In this document: piece by piece, positions 47,676-57,665 of the stretch | Numbering within the stretch: the stretch's first letter is position 1 | Layout: each line of letters begins with the position of its first letter | Assembly: GCA_963789495.1 (NCBI GenBank) | Contig: CAWBLP010000012.1 | Coordinates: 62,001-126,000, forward strand | Length of the DNA: 64,000 nucleotides | Direction: 5' to 3' | From: CAWBLP01 sp963789495 | GTDB taxonomy: Bacteria; Pseudomonadota; Alphaproteobacteria; Acetobacterales; Acetobacteraceae | Notes under the pieces: generated by a model | Seen by the model: the letters and a program-made list of their open reading frames with translations, nothing else | Databases searched by the model: none | Told to the model about the DNA's origin: nothing | Made by a program: the position numbers and the translations under genes

Positions 47676-49172
47676 ATGGACGCCAACGCGTCCCCCGCCA
47701 CAGGCGAGCGCTCCCGCCCTCTGTTACCCGAACCGCCCCCACTCCGTGCGCTTACTCGGCTCACCCGCTACCCCTGGTTCGTCGTTTGCGTCGCCTGCCT
47801 CGGCGCTTTCGCCGGACAGGTCGACGCCAGCATCGTGCAGCTCGGCCTCCCTACCCTTGAGCATACGTTCGACACGCCGCTGAACGAGGTGAGCTGGGTC
47901 GCGGTCGCTTACAGCCTCTCCTTCGCCGCCGTCCTGCCGATCTACGCGCGCCTCGCCGAAATCGCCGGGCGCAAACTGATGTACATCCTCGGCTTCGCCC
48001 TGTTCGGTCTGTTCTCGGCGCTGTGCGGCGTGGCCCCGAGCCTGCCGTGGCTCATCGCATTCCGCGTCCTGCAAGGGATCAGCGGTGCGCTGCTTGGCGC
48101 CAACAGCGTTGTCATCCTCGTCGCCGTCGCGGGCCCTGAACGCCGGGCGCGCGCCATGGGTCTGTTCGCCGCCGCCCAGGCGATCGGTGTCAGCGCCGGG
48201 CCGGCGCTCGGCGGCGTGCTGCTGGGCAGCCTGAGCTGGCATTGGATCTTCTGGGTGACCGTACCATTCGCCGCTGTGGGCGCCTTGCTCGGCTGGCTGC
48301 TCGTGCCGCTCAGCACGCGCCTATCCCGAGACGCGGCGCTTGACTGGGGCGGAGCGCTGCTCCTGGTTCCGGCCTTGACTATGCTGATGCTGGCGATCTC
48401 CAAGCTGAATGCGTGGGGAGCGCTGTCGTTCGGCGTGCTCGGCTGCGCGGCGGCGGCGATCCTGCTCTTCGCAGGCTTCATCCACCGAGAACGGCGGACA
48501 CAGGCTCCGCTGATCCATCTCGGCCTGTTCCAGTCACGGGCGTTCTCCGGCGGCACCGTCGCGGTGCTGCTGTCCTACGCCATGCTGTATGGCATGTTCT
48601 TCGCGATGTCGTTTGCGCTGGTGCGTGGCTACCACGACGCGCCGCTGACGGCGGGGCTTCGGCTCGCTCTCGTACCCGTGGCGCTCGGGGTGGTCGCTCC
48701 ATTCAGCGCCGCCGCCGCCGAACTCCGGCCGCGCCTGGTGATGTTGGGCGGCACGTCGCTGTGCGTGGCGGCGGTACTCTGGCTCCGCTGGTCGCTCACC
48801 GGAACGCCTGACAGCCTGTTTCCCGTAATGGCGGGGCTGGCGGCCTATGGTGTGGGTCTCGGGCTCTTCATCGCCCCCAACAACAGCGCCACGCTGGTAG
48901 CCGCGCCAGCCGATCACGCGGGACAGGCCGGCGGGCTGCTGAACCTGATGCGGGCGTTCGGCACCGCCACCGGCGTGGCGGGCGCATCCGCGCTTCTGGC
49001 CTGGCGGCTGGAACGCGCCACCGGCCTGCACGAACGCACCATTGGCGCCAATGAGCAGGCGCTGCTCGACGCGGCCGGTGACGTCATGCTGCTCATGGCA
49101 ATCTACGCAGTGATTGCAGCAATTGCCTCCTCGCTTCGCGACCGGCCAACGGTTGAGAGAGTAGCGTATTGA
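47676..49172 (+). CDS. MFS transporter, DHA2-like (14 TM)
   Basis: Protein of 498 residues with about fourteen hydrophobic helices. VDASIVQLGLPTLEHTFDTPLNEVSWVAVAYSL is the DHA2 motif D1 region; RLAEIAGRKLMYILGF is the loop 2-3 signature; AAQAIGVSAGPALGGVLL is motif C of drug/H+ antiporters. Likely exports hydrophobic compounds. AGGAGG nine bases upstream of the ATG. It is not overlapping with the preceding MFS gene (214 bp gap), so joint regulation is uncertain. Confidence 0.88.
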   Translation: MDANASPATGERSRPLLPEPPPLRALTRLTRYPWFVVCVACLGAFAGQVDASIVQLGLPTLEHTFDTPLNEVSWVAVAYSLSFAAVLPIYARLAEIAGRKLMYILGFALFGLFSALCGVAPSLPWLIAFRVLQGISGALLGANSVVILVAVAGPERRARAMGLFAAAQAIGVSAGPALGGVLLGSLSWHWIFWVTVPFAAVGALLGWLLVPLSTRLSRDAALDWGGALLLVPALTMLMLAISKLNAWGALSFGVLGCAAAAILLFAGFIHRERRTQAPLIHLGLFQSRAFSGGTVAVLLSYAMLYGMFFAMSFALVRGYHDAPLTAGLRLALVPVALGVVAPFSAAAAELRPRLVMLGGTSLCVAAVLWLRWSLTGTPDSLFPVMAGLAAYGVGLGLFIAPNNSATLVAAPADHAGQAGGLLNLMRAFGTATGVAGASALLAWRLERATGLHERTIGANEQALLDAAGDVMLLMAIYAVIAAIASSLRDRPTVERVAY

Positions 49173-49657
49173 TCTGACGTGGGCAGCGCGAGGACGCGGG
49201 TTAAGGTGCCGTCGTAGTTGTGCCGTTCTTCGGGATGCAGGCTATCGCTGCGCCCGAACGTCGCAGAACGACGTCGCATTCGAGTTGCCCCGCTACGCTT
49301 CCTGGACCTGCAATGCCAGGCGGTTCATGCCGGTCGAGCCGGTTGCCGCCCAGACCCGTACTCCCGATGCGACCGGGATCATCCGCGCAAAACGCGCCGC
49401 ATGCCGCGCAATGCCGATGTGTCAACATCGCGCCCGATCCGAAGCGTCCCCTTGCCCCTCAGGCGATATGCGCGAGAGCCGGTTCGGCCCCGGCTTGTAA
49501 TGCTCCAACTTCGATCGCGTCGCGGTTCCGCCCCGCATGGCCGAACCAACATCGAACTGCGTTTTATTTCTCCTTTATACAATCCGTCCCAGACTCACAT
49601 GGCGCCTTTACGCCCGCACTGCCTATTTTCGACCGCGGCATCCAATGAAGGTGCGCG
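49173..49657. other. Intergenic region upstream of the kdp operon
   Basis: 485 bp with no supportable gene. A weak promoter-like AT-rich run (TTTATTTC...TATACAAT around 49563-49583) precedes the first kdp micro-ORF by about 75 bp. Candidate for the K+-limitation promoter controlled by KdpE, but no KdpE box could be assigned. Confidence 0.4.
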
Positions 49658-49741
49658 ATGTTCGATCTAATGCTTGCCGTCCTGGGAACAGGCGGAATTC
49701 TTCTGATGGCCGCCTACGCAATGCTCTGCGAGCGGATCTGA
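49658..49741 (+). CDS. Micro-ORF preceding kdpF: 27-residue single-helix membrane peptide
   Basis: Twenty-seven residues, MFDLMLAVLGTGGILLMAAY... ending CERI, essentially one transmembrane helix. Its stop TGA overlaps the kdpF ATG by one base (TGATG), which predicts coupled translation. Its first residues (MFDL) echo those of kdpF (MFDLTL), so it may have arisen by duplication, or may be a second small Kdp accessory subunit. Function unknown. No strong ribosome-binding site is visible. Confidence 0.6.
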   Translation: MFDLMLAVLGTGGILLMAAYAMLCERI

Positions 49742-49827
49742 TGTTCGACCTCACGCTCGGCGCCGCCGTCGCCGCAGCCCTGCTGGTCTACCTGGTCTGG
49801 GCTCTGGTTCGCCCCGAGGACTTCTGA
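49741..49827 (+). CDS. kdpF: K+-transporting ATPase small subunit KdpF
   Basis: Twenty-eight residues, one helix: TLGAAVAAALLVYLVWALV then RPEDF. The C-terminal 'ALxRPExF' is the KdpF hallmark. It stabilises the KdpABC complex at the inner membrane. It starts on the last base of the preceding micro-ORF's stop and ends 8 bp before kdpA. Confidence 0.9.
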   Translation: MFDLTLGAAVAAALLVYLVWALVRPEDF

Positions 49828-49835
49828 GACTCATC

Positions 49836-51546
49836 ATGACATTGATCGGATGGGCGGAGATCGCCCTGGTGCTGGGGCTGGTCGCGCTCGCGGCGTTTCC
49901 CCTTGGCGCCTATATCGCGCGCGTGCTGAACAACGGCCGCACGCAGCTGACTCCCTTGCTGACTCCGGTCGAAACCGGCTGCTACCGCCTCGCCGGAATC
50001 GATCCCGCGCGCGGCATGAGCTGGCGGCAGTACGCCGTCGCGCTGGTCGTGCTCAACGCGGTGCACTTCCTGCTGCTCTACGCCATCCTGCGCGCGCAGT
50101 ACTATCTGCCGTTCAATCCGCAGCATCTGCCCGGTCTGGCACCACGCACCGCCTTCAACACGGCGATGAGCTTCGTCACCAATACCAACTGGCAGGCCTA
50201 TTCCGGTGAGATAACGATGTCCCACGGCAGCCAGATGTTCGGACTGACCGTGCACAACTTCCTCTCCGCCGCCACCGGCATCTCCGCTGCCGCCGCGGTC
50301 GCGCGCGCGTTCTCGCGTGGCGGCATGCAGGAACTCGGGAATTTCTGGACCGACCTCACCCGCATCACGCTGTACCTGCTGCTGCCGCTGACGATCGTGG
50401 TCGGCATCCTGCTGCTCGCATCCGGCGTGCCCGACACGCTCTCCGCCGCCATCCATGCAACGACGCTGGAAGGCGCGCAGCAGACCATCGCGATCGGTCC
50501 GGTCGCCTTCCAGGAGGCGATCAAGGACCTCGGCACCAATGGCGGCGGCTTCTTCAACGCCAATTCGGCGCATCCGTTCGAGAATCCCACCGCCGTCACC
50601 AGCATGATCGAGTGCTGGTCGCTCGCGGTGATCCCCTTCGCGCTGGCCATCGCCTTCGGCCACATCGTCGGCGATACCCGTCAGGGGCGCGCCTTGTTCC
50701 TCACCATGGCGGTGCTGGTCGTTGCCGCGGTGCTCGCCTGCTACGCGGCCGAGGCTGCCGGCAATCCGCTGCTGACCAAACTCGGTGTCGATCCCGCGAT
50801 GGGCAACATGGAAGGCAAGGAGGTTCGCTTCGGCACGCCGCTTTCCATCGCTGTTCGCCGTGCTGACCACCGGCACCTCCTGCGGCGCCGTCAATGCGAT
50901 GCATGACAGCTTCACGCCGCTCGGTGGGCTGGTGCCGCTGTTCCTGATCCAGCTTGGCGAGATCCTGCCCGGCGGCGTCGGCTCCGGCCTCTACGGCATC
51001 CTGGTGTTCGCGCTGCTCGCGGTGTTCGTCGCCGGCCTGATGGTCGGACGCACACCGGAATACCTCGGCAAGAAGGTGCAGGCGCGCGAGATCAAGCTCG
51101 CCATGCTGGCGGTGCTGATCCTGCCGCTCTGCATCCTGGGCGGCACCGCGCTCTCGCTGTCGAGCGCGAGCGGGCTGGCCTCGCTGAACAACGCCGGCCC
51201 GCATGGCCTGTCGGAGATGCTGTATGGTTGGAGCTCCGCCACCGGCAACAACGGCAGCGCCTTTGCCGGCCTGTCGGCCGACACCGACCTGCTGGATTTC
51301 GGGCTGGCGACCGCGATGCTGCTGGGCCGCTTCGCCTTCCTGGTGCCGGTGCTGGCGATCGCCGGATCGCTCGCGGCAAAGCCCAAGGTCCCGCCCAGCG
51401 CCGGCACCTTCCCGACCCACGGGCCGCTGTTCATCGGCCTGCTGATCGGCGTCATCCTGATCCTCGGCGGCCTTCAATTCCTTCCCGCCCTGGCCCTCGG
51501 CCCGCTGGCGGAACACTTCGCCATGCTGGCCGGCAAGACCTTCTGA
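49836..51546 (+). CDS. kdpA: K+-transporting ATPase subunit A (one insertion)
   Basis: Potassium-selective channel-like subunit of the KdpFABC pump. Selectivity-filter and pore blocks: FVTNTNWQAYSGE, GTNGGGFFNANSAHPFENP, TTGTSCGAVNAMHDS and NNGSAFAGL, one per pore repeat. One extra base near 50847 (in CTTTCCATCGCTG) shifts the frame; after removal the protein is 569 residues, normal length, with LSSLFAVLTTGTSCG restored. About ten membrane helices. Followed 9 bp later by kdpB. Confidence 0.93.
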
Positions 51547-51555
51547 GGTCCGACA

Positions 51556-53597
51556 ATGGCAACCCGTAAACTCGACTCGTCCCTCCTCGCCGGCGACCTG
51601 CTCGGCCGCGCCGCGCGTGACGCATTCGTCAAACTCAACCCGGTCTCGCTGATCCGCAATCCGGTCATCTTCGTGACCGAAATCGTGGCGGCGACGGTGA
51701 CGGTCCTCGGGCTGCGCAGCCTGGTGATCGGCGGGCCCGCCGGCTTCGCCCTGGCCATCGCCGCCTGGCTCTGGCTGACCGTGCTGTTCGCCACCTTCGC
51801 CGAAGCGGTCGCCGAAGGCCGCGGCCGCGCGCGGGCCGAAAGCCTGCGCCGGACCCGATCGGACACCAGGGCCAAGCTGCTGCTGCGTCCGGACGATCGC
51901 GCGCTGTTCAAGCCGACACCCGCACCGGAACTGCGCATCGGCGATCTCGTGCTGGTGGAAGCGGGCGACCTGGTCCCCTCCGACGGCGAGGTGGTCGAAG
52001 GCGTCGCCAGCGTGAACGAAAGTGCCGTCACCGGCGAATCCGCACCGGTGATCCGCGAGGCCGGCGGCGATCGCAGCGCGGTCACCGGCGGCACGTCCGG
52101 TGGTCTCCGACTGGCTGGTGGTGCGCATCACCGCCGCCCCCGGCAGCACCTTCCTCGACCGCATGATCCGGCTGGTGGAAGGCGCCGAACGGCGCAAGAC
52201 GCCGAACGAGATCGCGCTCGACATCCTGCTCGCGGGCATGACCATCATCTTCCTGATCGCCGTGGTCACGCTGCAAGGGCTGGCCCGCTACTCCGGCACC
52301 ATGCTCGGCGTGCCGGTGCTGGCGGCGCTGCTGGTCACGCTGATCCCCACCACCATCGGCGGCCTGCTGTCCGCGATCGGCATCGCCGGCATGGACCGGC
52401 TGGTGCGGTTCAATGTGGTGGCGACGTCGGGCCGAGCGGTCGAGGCGGCGGGCGACGTGGACACGCTGCTGCTGGACAAGACCGGCACCATCACCTTCGG
52501 CAACCGCATGGCCGCGGGGTTCACCCCGGCACTCGGGCAGACCGAGCACGCGGTGGCCGAGGCGGCGGTGCTGGCCTCGCTAGGCGATGATACGCCGGAA
52601 GGACGCTCGATCCTGGCCTTCGCCCGCGACCGCCACGGCATCACCGTGGAACGCGCGGCGGATGCCGTGGTGATCCCGTTCTCCGCCAACACCCGGCTGT
52701 CCGGGCTGGATCATGCCGGCCGATCGTGGCGCAAGGGAGCGGTGGACAGCGTGCTGAGCGGCGATCGGCGAGACCTCGCCCGCCTGCTGCTTTCAGACAG
52801 GCGGTCGACCGGATCGCACGCGCCGGCGGCACGCCGCTGGCGGTGGCCGCGGACGGCACGCTGGTGGGCGTCATCGAGCTGAAGGACGTGGTCAAGCCGG
52901 GCATCCGCGACCGGTTCGACAGCGCTGCGGCGGATGGGCATCCGCACGGTCATGGTCACCGGCGACAACCGTGTCACCGCCGCCGCCATCGCCACCGAGG
53001 CTGGCGTGGACGATTTCATCGCTCAGGCCACGCCGCAGGACAAGCTCGATTATATCCGGCGCGTCCAGGCCGAGGGTCGCCTGGTCGCCATGGCGGGTGA
53101 CGGCACCAACGATGCTCCCGCATTGGCGCAGGCCGATGTCGGCGTGGCCATGCAGACCGGCACCCAGGCCGCGCGCGAGGCGGCCAACATGGTCGATCTC
53201 GACAGCGACCCTACCAAGCTCATCGAGGTGGTGGAGATCGGCAAGCAATTGCTGATCACCCGCGGCGCGCTGACCACCTTCAGCATCGCCAACGACGTAT
53301 CGAAATACTTCGCCATACTGCCGGCGATCTTCGTCGCCACCTATCCGGAACTGGATGCGCTGAATGTCATGCGACTGACGTTCGCCATCCAGCGCGATCA
53401 TGTCGGCGGTGATCTTCAACGCGCTGATCATCGTCGCCCTGGTTCCGCTGGCGCTCCGCGGCGTGCGCTTCGTGCCGGTGGGTGCAGCGGCGCTGCTGCG
53501 GCGCAACTTGCTGATCTATGGCCTGGGCGGGCTGATCGCACCGTTCATCGGCATCAAGCTGATCGACCTCATTCTGACCGTGCTCGGTCTGGCCTGA
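51556..53597 (+). CDS. kdpB: K+-transporting P-type ATPase subunit B (five insertions)
   Basis: ATP-hydrolysing subunit of the pump. P-type motifs: NESAVTGESAPV (TGES actuator), VDTLLLDKTGTITFGNRMA (phosphorylated Asp), GTPLAVAADGTLVGVIELKDVVKPG, MGIRTVMVTGDN and MAGDGTNDAPALAQADVGVAM. Reading through needs one base removed near 52099, 52763, 52785, 52921 and 53390; corrected length is 678 residues, normal for KdpB. The end (IIVALVPLALRGVRF...LIDLILTVLGLA) matches the family. All catalytic motifs are intact, so real loss of function is unlikely. Confidence 0.92.
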
Positions 53598-53610
53598 AGG
53601 AGGCCGTCCC

Positions 53611-54232
53611 ATGCAGACCCTGCGTCCAGCCATCGGTACTGGTGGTGGTGTTCACCCTGCTCACCGGCCTGGCCTTCCCGCTCGCCTTCGTCGGCTTCGG
53701 CCAGGCGGTGTTCCCGGACCAGGCCAATGGCAGCCTGATCCGCCGCAATGGCCACGTGGTCGGCTCCGCGCTGATCGGCCAGGACTTCACCGCGGACCGC
53801 TACTTCCACCCGCGCCCGTCGGCGACCACCGGCACCGATCCCAACGACCCGTCCAAGACGATTGCGGCGCCCTATGCGGCGGCCAACTCCGGCGGATCTA
53901 ACCTCGGCCCGACCTCCAAGGCGCTGCTGGAACGGGTCCAGGCCGATCTCCGAGACCAGGGCCCGCTGCCCGTCCCCGGTGACGCGGTGACCAGTTCGGC
54001 CTCCGGCCTCGATCCGCAGATCTCGCCCGCCAATGCGGAGCGCCAGATCGCGCGGGTCGCCACCGCGCGGCACATGGCGGAAGCCGAGCTGCGCGATTTG
54101 CTGACGCGCGAGACCCGCGACCGTCGCCTCGGGTTTATCGGCGAACCCCGCGTCAATGTGCTGGAGCTGAACCTCGCGCTCGACGACTTGCAGGGTCGCC
54201 AGCCCGGCGCGCCGACGCAGGTGACCCGCTAG
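53611..54232 (+). CDS. kdpC: K+-transporting ATPase subunit C (one insertion)
   Basis: Accessory subunit that raises ATP affinity of KdpB. It starts MQTLRPAI at 53611 with AGGAGG upstream, 13 bp after kdpB. One extra G near 53635 must be removed to join the start to the helix VVVFTLLTGLAFPLAFVGF. The periplasmic part includes NGSLIRRNGHVVGSALIGQ, YFHPRPSATT and FIGEPRVNVLELNLAL. Corrected length is 206 residues. Confidence 0.9.
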
Positions 54233-54263
54233 CTGCGCCGGCGGAACGCCCACATGATGGGCC

Positions 54264-56906
54264 ATGCCCGTCGGTGACACCGCGCGTCCGGACCCGGAAT
54301 CCCTCCTGCTCGCCGCGGCGCGGGAGGGCAAGGGCCGCCTGAAGGTCTTCCTGGGCGCCGCACCGGGCGTGGGCAAGACCTGGGACATGCTCAACGCGGC
54401 CCGCCGCCGCCGGGCCGAGGGAATCGACGTTCTGGTGGGCGTGGTCGAGACCCACGGGCGGGCGGAGACCGCGGCGCAGGTCGGCGACCTTCCGGTACTG
54501 CCGCGTCGTCCGGTCAGCTATCGCGGGCGAACCCTGGAGGAGTTCGACCTCGACGCCGCCCTCGCCCGCCATCCCGGCCTGCTGCTGGTGGACGAACTGG
54601 CCCACACCAACGCCCCCGGCGGCCGCCACAGGAAGCGCTGGGAGGATGTGGCCGAGCTGCTGGAGGCCGGAATCGACGTCTGGGCCACGCTGAACATCCA
54701 GCACCTGGAAAGCCTGAACGATGCGGTGGCCCGCATCACCGGGATCAAGGTCAGCGAAACCTTGCCCGATCGGGTGTTGGAGATGGCTGACGAGATCGAG
54801 TTCGTCGATCTCACCCCCACCGAACTGCGGACCCGGCTCAAGGAAGGGCGGGTCTATCGGCCCGAGGTGGCCCGGCAGGCGCTGGAGGGGTTCTTCCGCG
54901 AGGGCAATCTGGCGGCGCTGCGCGAAATCGGCCTCCGCCAGACCGCGCAGCGGGTCGACCGCGACATGCGGGACTACATGCGCCAGAAGGCGATCATCGG
55001 CCCCTGGCCCGCCGGCGACTGCGTGCTGGCGCTGATCGGCGCCGATGCCGCGGCGGACACCGTGGTGCGCGCCGCCAAGCGGCTGTCGGAGGCGCTGCAC
55101 GCACCCTGGATCGTCCTGCATGTCGAACGGCCCGGCAATCCCGAGGACACCCGCCACGCCCTGGACATGGCCGCGCAGCTCGGCGCGGAGGTCGATGTCC
55201 GCGCCGGCGCCGACCTGGTCCGGACGGTCATGAGCCTCGCGGCCTCCCGCAACGTCACACACCTGGTCATCGGCCGAGGCCGTCCGCCCGTCTGGCGCCG
55301 CCTGTTCGGCCGCACCCTGGTGGATGGCCTGGTCCGTCGTGCCGGCGACCTCGCCGTGCATGTCGTGCCGGTCGCGGACCGGGCACCCCGGCCGCGCCCG
55401 GTTGCGGCCCCGCGTCGCACCAGCGACTGGCTGCCCTGGGTCTGCACCACATTGCTGGCCGGCAGCGTCGTGCTCGCCGGTGAGCTGTTCTCCACCGCCC
55501 TGCAGCACGAGGCGCTCGGGATGCTGTTCCTGGCGGTCGTGGTCGCGTCGGCGACGCTGTGGGGGCGGGCGCCCGCACTCTACGCCGCCGCGCTTGGCTT
55601 CCTGTGCTGGAACATCCTGTTCATCCCGCCACTCTACACCGTCACCATCGACGAACCGCGCAACGTCATCGCCCTGCTCGTGTTCGCGGGCATCGCCCTG
55701 GCCTCCGGATGGCTCGCCAGCCAGCTCCACCAGGAGGCCTCGGTGGCACAGGGGCGGATCGAGAACCTGCGCCGCATCACCGGATTCAGCCGACGCCTGG
55801 GCCAGGCCAGCACCGAGCCAGAGCTGTTGCAGGAGGTCGCCCGCCAGGCCGCCGAGATTGCCGGCCAGGCCGCTGTGCTGATGGCCGAAACGGATGACCT
55901 GCGGATCATGGCCGCGAGCCCCGCGGTGGACACGCTGGATGAAGGCAGTTGGGCCGCGGCGCGCTGGGCCTGGGGCCATCAGGAGCAGACCGGCCGCGGG
56001 ACCAGCACACTGCCCTCCACCGTGTGGCGCTTCATCCCGATGCAGACCGCGCGTGGGATGGCGGCATTGCTGGGCGTCGCCACGGATCAGGAAGCCGGGC
56101 TGGATCAGCCGCACATGCAGGCCCTCTCGGCCCTGGCCGACCAGTCCGCGACCGCGCTGGACCGGGTGCGGCTGGCCGGCGCCGCGGCGCGGAACGAGGT
56201 TCAGGCGGAGACCCAGAAGCTTCGCACCGCATTGCTGAATTCGCTGTCCCACGACCTGCGCACGCCGCTGACCAGCATTCGCGGCGCCGCCGGCTCGCTG
56301 CGGCTGTCCTGGAATGAGCTTTCCGCCGAGGCCCGCAACGACCTGCTCGCCAGTATCGAGCACGATACCGTCCGGATGACCGGCTTCCTGGCGAATATCA
56401 CCGATATGATCCGGCTGGAGAGCGGCGAGATCACGCCGCGACGCCTGCCCGTCCGGGCCGCCGAGGTGGTCGATGCCGCCATCGCGCGCCTGCGGGAGGG
56501 CGGGCTGATCGCGGCCAACCTGCCGGACGACCTGCCGGAGCTGTCCGCCGACCCGGAACTGCTGGAGCAGGCGCTGGTGAACGTGTTGGAGAATGCGGTG
56601 AAGTACAGCCCGATGAATGCGCTGATCCGCATCACCGGGACCGGCTCAGGCGAAATGGTCCGCATCTCGGTGGCCGATGAAGGCGTCGGCATTCGGCCGG
56701 CGGATTTGCCGCATGTCTTCGACAGCTTCTATCGCGCGCAGCGGGAGGATCGGACCGTACCGGGCACCGGGCTCGGGCTGGCGATCGCCCGCGGCCTGAT
56801 CGAGGCAATGGGCGGCCGGATCGAGGCGCAAAGCCCCCGCCCCGACGCCGCGCGCGACGGAGCGCCTGGGACCGTCGTGCATATCGACATGCCGGCGGCG
56901 TCATGA
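54264..56906 (+). CDS. kdpD: KdpD sensor histidine kinase
   Basis: Senses K+ limitation or ionic strength and phosphorylates KdpE. Protein of 880 residues. The N-terminal KdpD domain has Walker A FLGAAPGVGKTWDML and VDELAHTNAPGGRHRKRWEDV; a universal-stress-like domain follows (VLALIGADAAADTVVRAAK; HLVIGRGRPPVWRR). Four closely spaced helices lie at residues ~390-500, then a GAF-like linker. The kinase core has phospho-accepting His663 in NSLSHDLRTPLTSIRGA, N box VLENAVKYSP and G boxes VADEGVGIRPADLPHVF and GTGLGLAIARG. It is intact, in contrast to kdpA/B/C, and follows kdpC by 31 bp. Confidence 0.95.
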   Translation: MPVGDTARPDPESLLLAAAREGKGRLKVFLGAAPGVGKTWDMLNAARRRRAEGIDVLVGVVETHGRAETAAQVGDLPVLPRRPVSYRGRTLEEFDLDAALARHPGLLLVDELAHTNAPGGRHRKRWEDVAELLEAGIDVWATLNIQHLESLNDAVARITGIKVSETLPDRVLEMADEIEFVDLTPTELRTRLKEGRVYRPEVARQALEGFFREGNLAALREIGLRQTAQRVDRDMRDYMRQKAIIGPWPAGDCVLALIGADAAADTVVRAAKRLSEALHAPWIVLHVERPGNPEDTRHALDMAAQLGAEVDVRAGADLVRTVMSLAASRNVTHLVIGRGRPPVWRRLFGRTLVDGLVRRAGDLAVHVVPVADRAPRPRPVAAPRRTSDWLPWVCTTLLAGSVVLAGELFSTALQHEALGMLFLAVVVASATLWGRAPALYAAALGFLCWNILFIPPLYTVTIDEPRNVIALLVFAGIALASGWLASQLHQEASVAQGRIENLRRITGFSRRLGQASTEPELLQEVARQAAEIAGQAAVLMAETDDLRIMAASPAVDTLDEGSWAAARWAWGHQEQTGRGTSTLPSTVWRFIPMQTARGMAALLGVATDQEAGLDQPHMQALSALADQSATALDRVRLAGAAARNEVQAETQKLRTALLNSLSHDLRTPLTSIRGAAGSLRLSWNELSAEARNDLLASIEHDTVRMTGFLANITDMIRLESGEITPRRLPVRAAEVVDAAIARLREGGLIAANLPDDLPELSADPELLEQALVNVLENAVKYSPMNALIRITGTGSGEMVRISVADEGVGIRPADLPHVFDSFYRAQREDRTVPGTGLGLAIARGLIEAMGGRIEAQSPRPDAARDGAPGTVVHIDMPAAS

Positions 56907-57589
56907 GCAGCACCGGGCGGATCCTGGTGGTCGACGACGAACCGCAGATCCATCGCTTTCTGCGTCCCATGCTGGAGGCCGCCGGCTACGAGGTGGAACT
57001 CGCCCACGATGGCGCCGCGGCACTGCGGCTGGCGGCGTCGCGCTCGCCGGACCTGATCCTGCTCGACCTCGGCCTTCCGGACCTCGATGGGCATGAGGTG
57101 CTGCGGCGGCTGCGGGCGTTCAGCACGGCTCCGGTGATCGTGCTGTCGGCCCGGGACCGTTCGACGGAGAAGATCGCCGCGCTGGATGCTGGAGCCGACG
57201 ATTACGTCGAAAAGCCCTTCGATGTCGGCGAACTGCTGGCCCGTATCCGGACCGCGCGCCGGCATCGGGCAGGCGCCGAGGCGTCGGACGAGCTGTTCCG
57301 CAACGGCGCGCTTGCAGTGGACCTGCAGCACCGCCTGGTCCGGGTCGAGGACGAGGTCGTCACGCTCAGTCCGCGCGAATTCGCGCTGCTGGCCCTGCTG
57401 GTCCGAAATGCGGGGCGGGTGCTGACGCATGGTCAGTTGCTGACGGCGGTATGGGGACCTGCGCATACCGAGGACGTCCAGTATCTGCGGGTCTATATCG
57501 GCCACCTGCGGCACAAGTTGGGACCGCAGGCAGGCAAGCTTCTCATCACCGAGCCCGGCGTCGGCTATCGCCTGCTCGGCGGGAGCTGA
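56903..57589 (+). CDS. kdpE: KdpE response regulator
   Basis: OmpR-type transcription factor activating the kdp operon. Protein of 228 residues. Receiver: ILVVDDEPQIHRFLRPML with the acidic pair, phospho-accepting Asp55 in PDLILLDLGLPDLDGHEV, VLSARD and the lysine in DDYVEKPF. The winged-helix domain has LVRVEDEVVTLSPREFALLALLVRNAGRVLTHGQLL and LRVYIGHLRHKLG. Its ATG overlaps the kdpD stop (ATGA). The IS element begins 76 bp after its stop, so the operon end is undisturbed. Confidence 0.95.
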   Translation: MSSTGRILVVDDEPQIHRFLRPMLEAAGYEVELAHDGAAALRLAASRSPDLILLDLGLPDLDGHEVLRRLRAFSTAPVIVLSARDRSTEKIAALDAGADDYVEKPFDVGELLARIRTARRHRAGAEASDELFRNGALAVDLQHRLVRVEDEVVTLSPREFALLALLVRNAGRVLTHGQLLTAVWGPAHTEDVQYLRVYIGHLRHKLGPQAGKLLITEPGVGYRLLGGS

Positions 57590-57665
57590 GCCAGCATAGT
57601 CCGGCTCGTACCACCCATCCGCGCCCGGAGTTCGGGTCCTGGGATTCCCGCGGGGCGGCTCGGTC

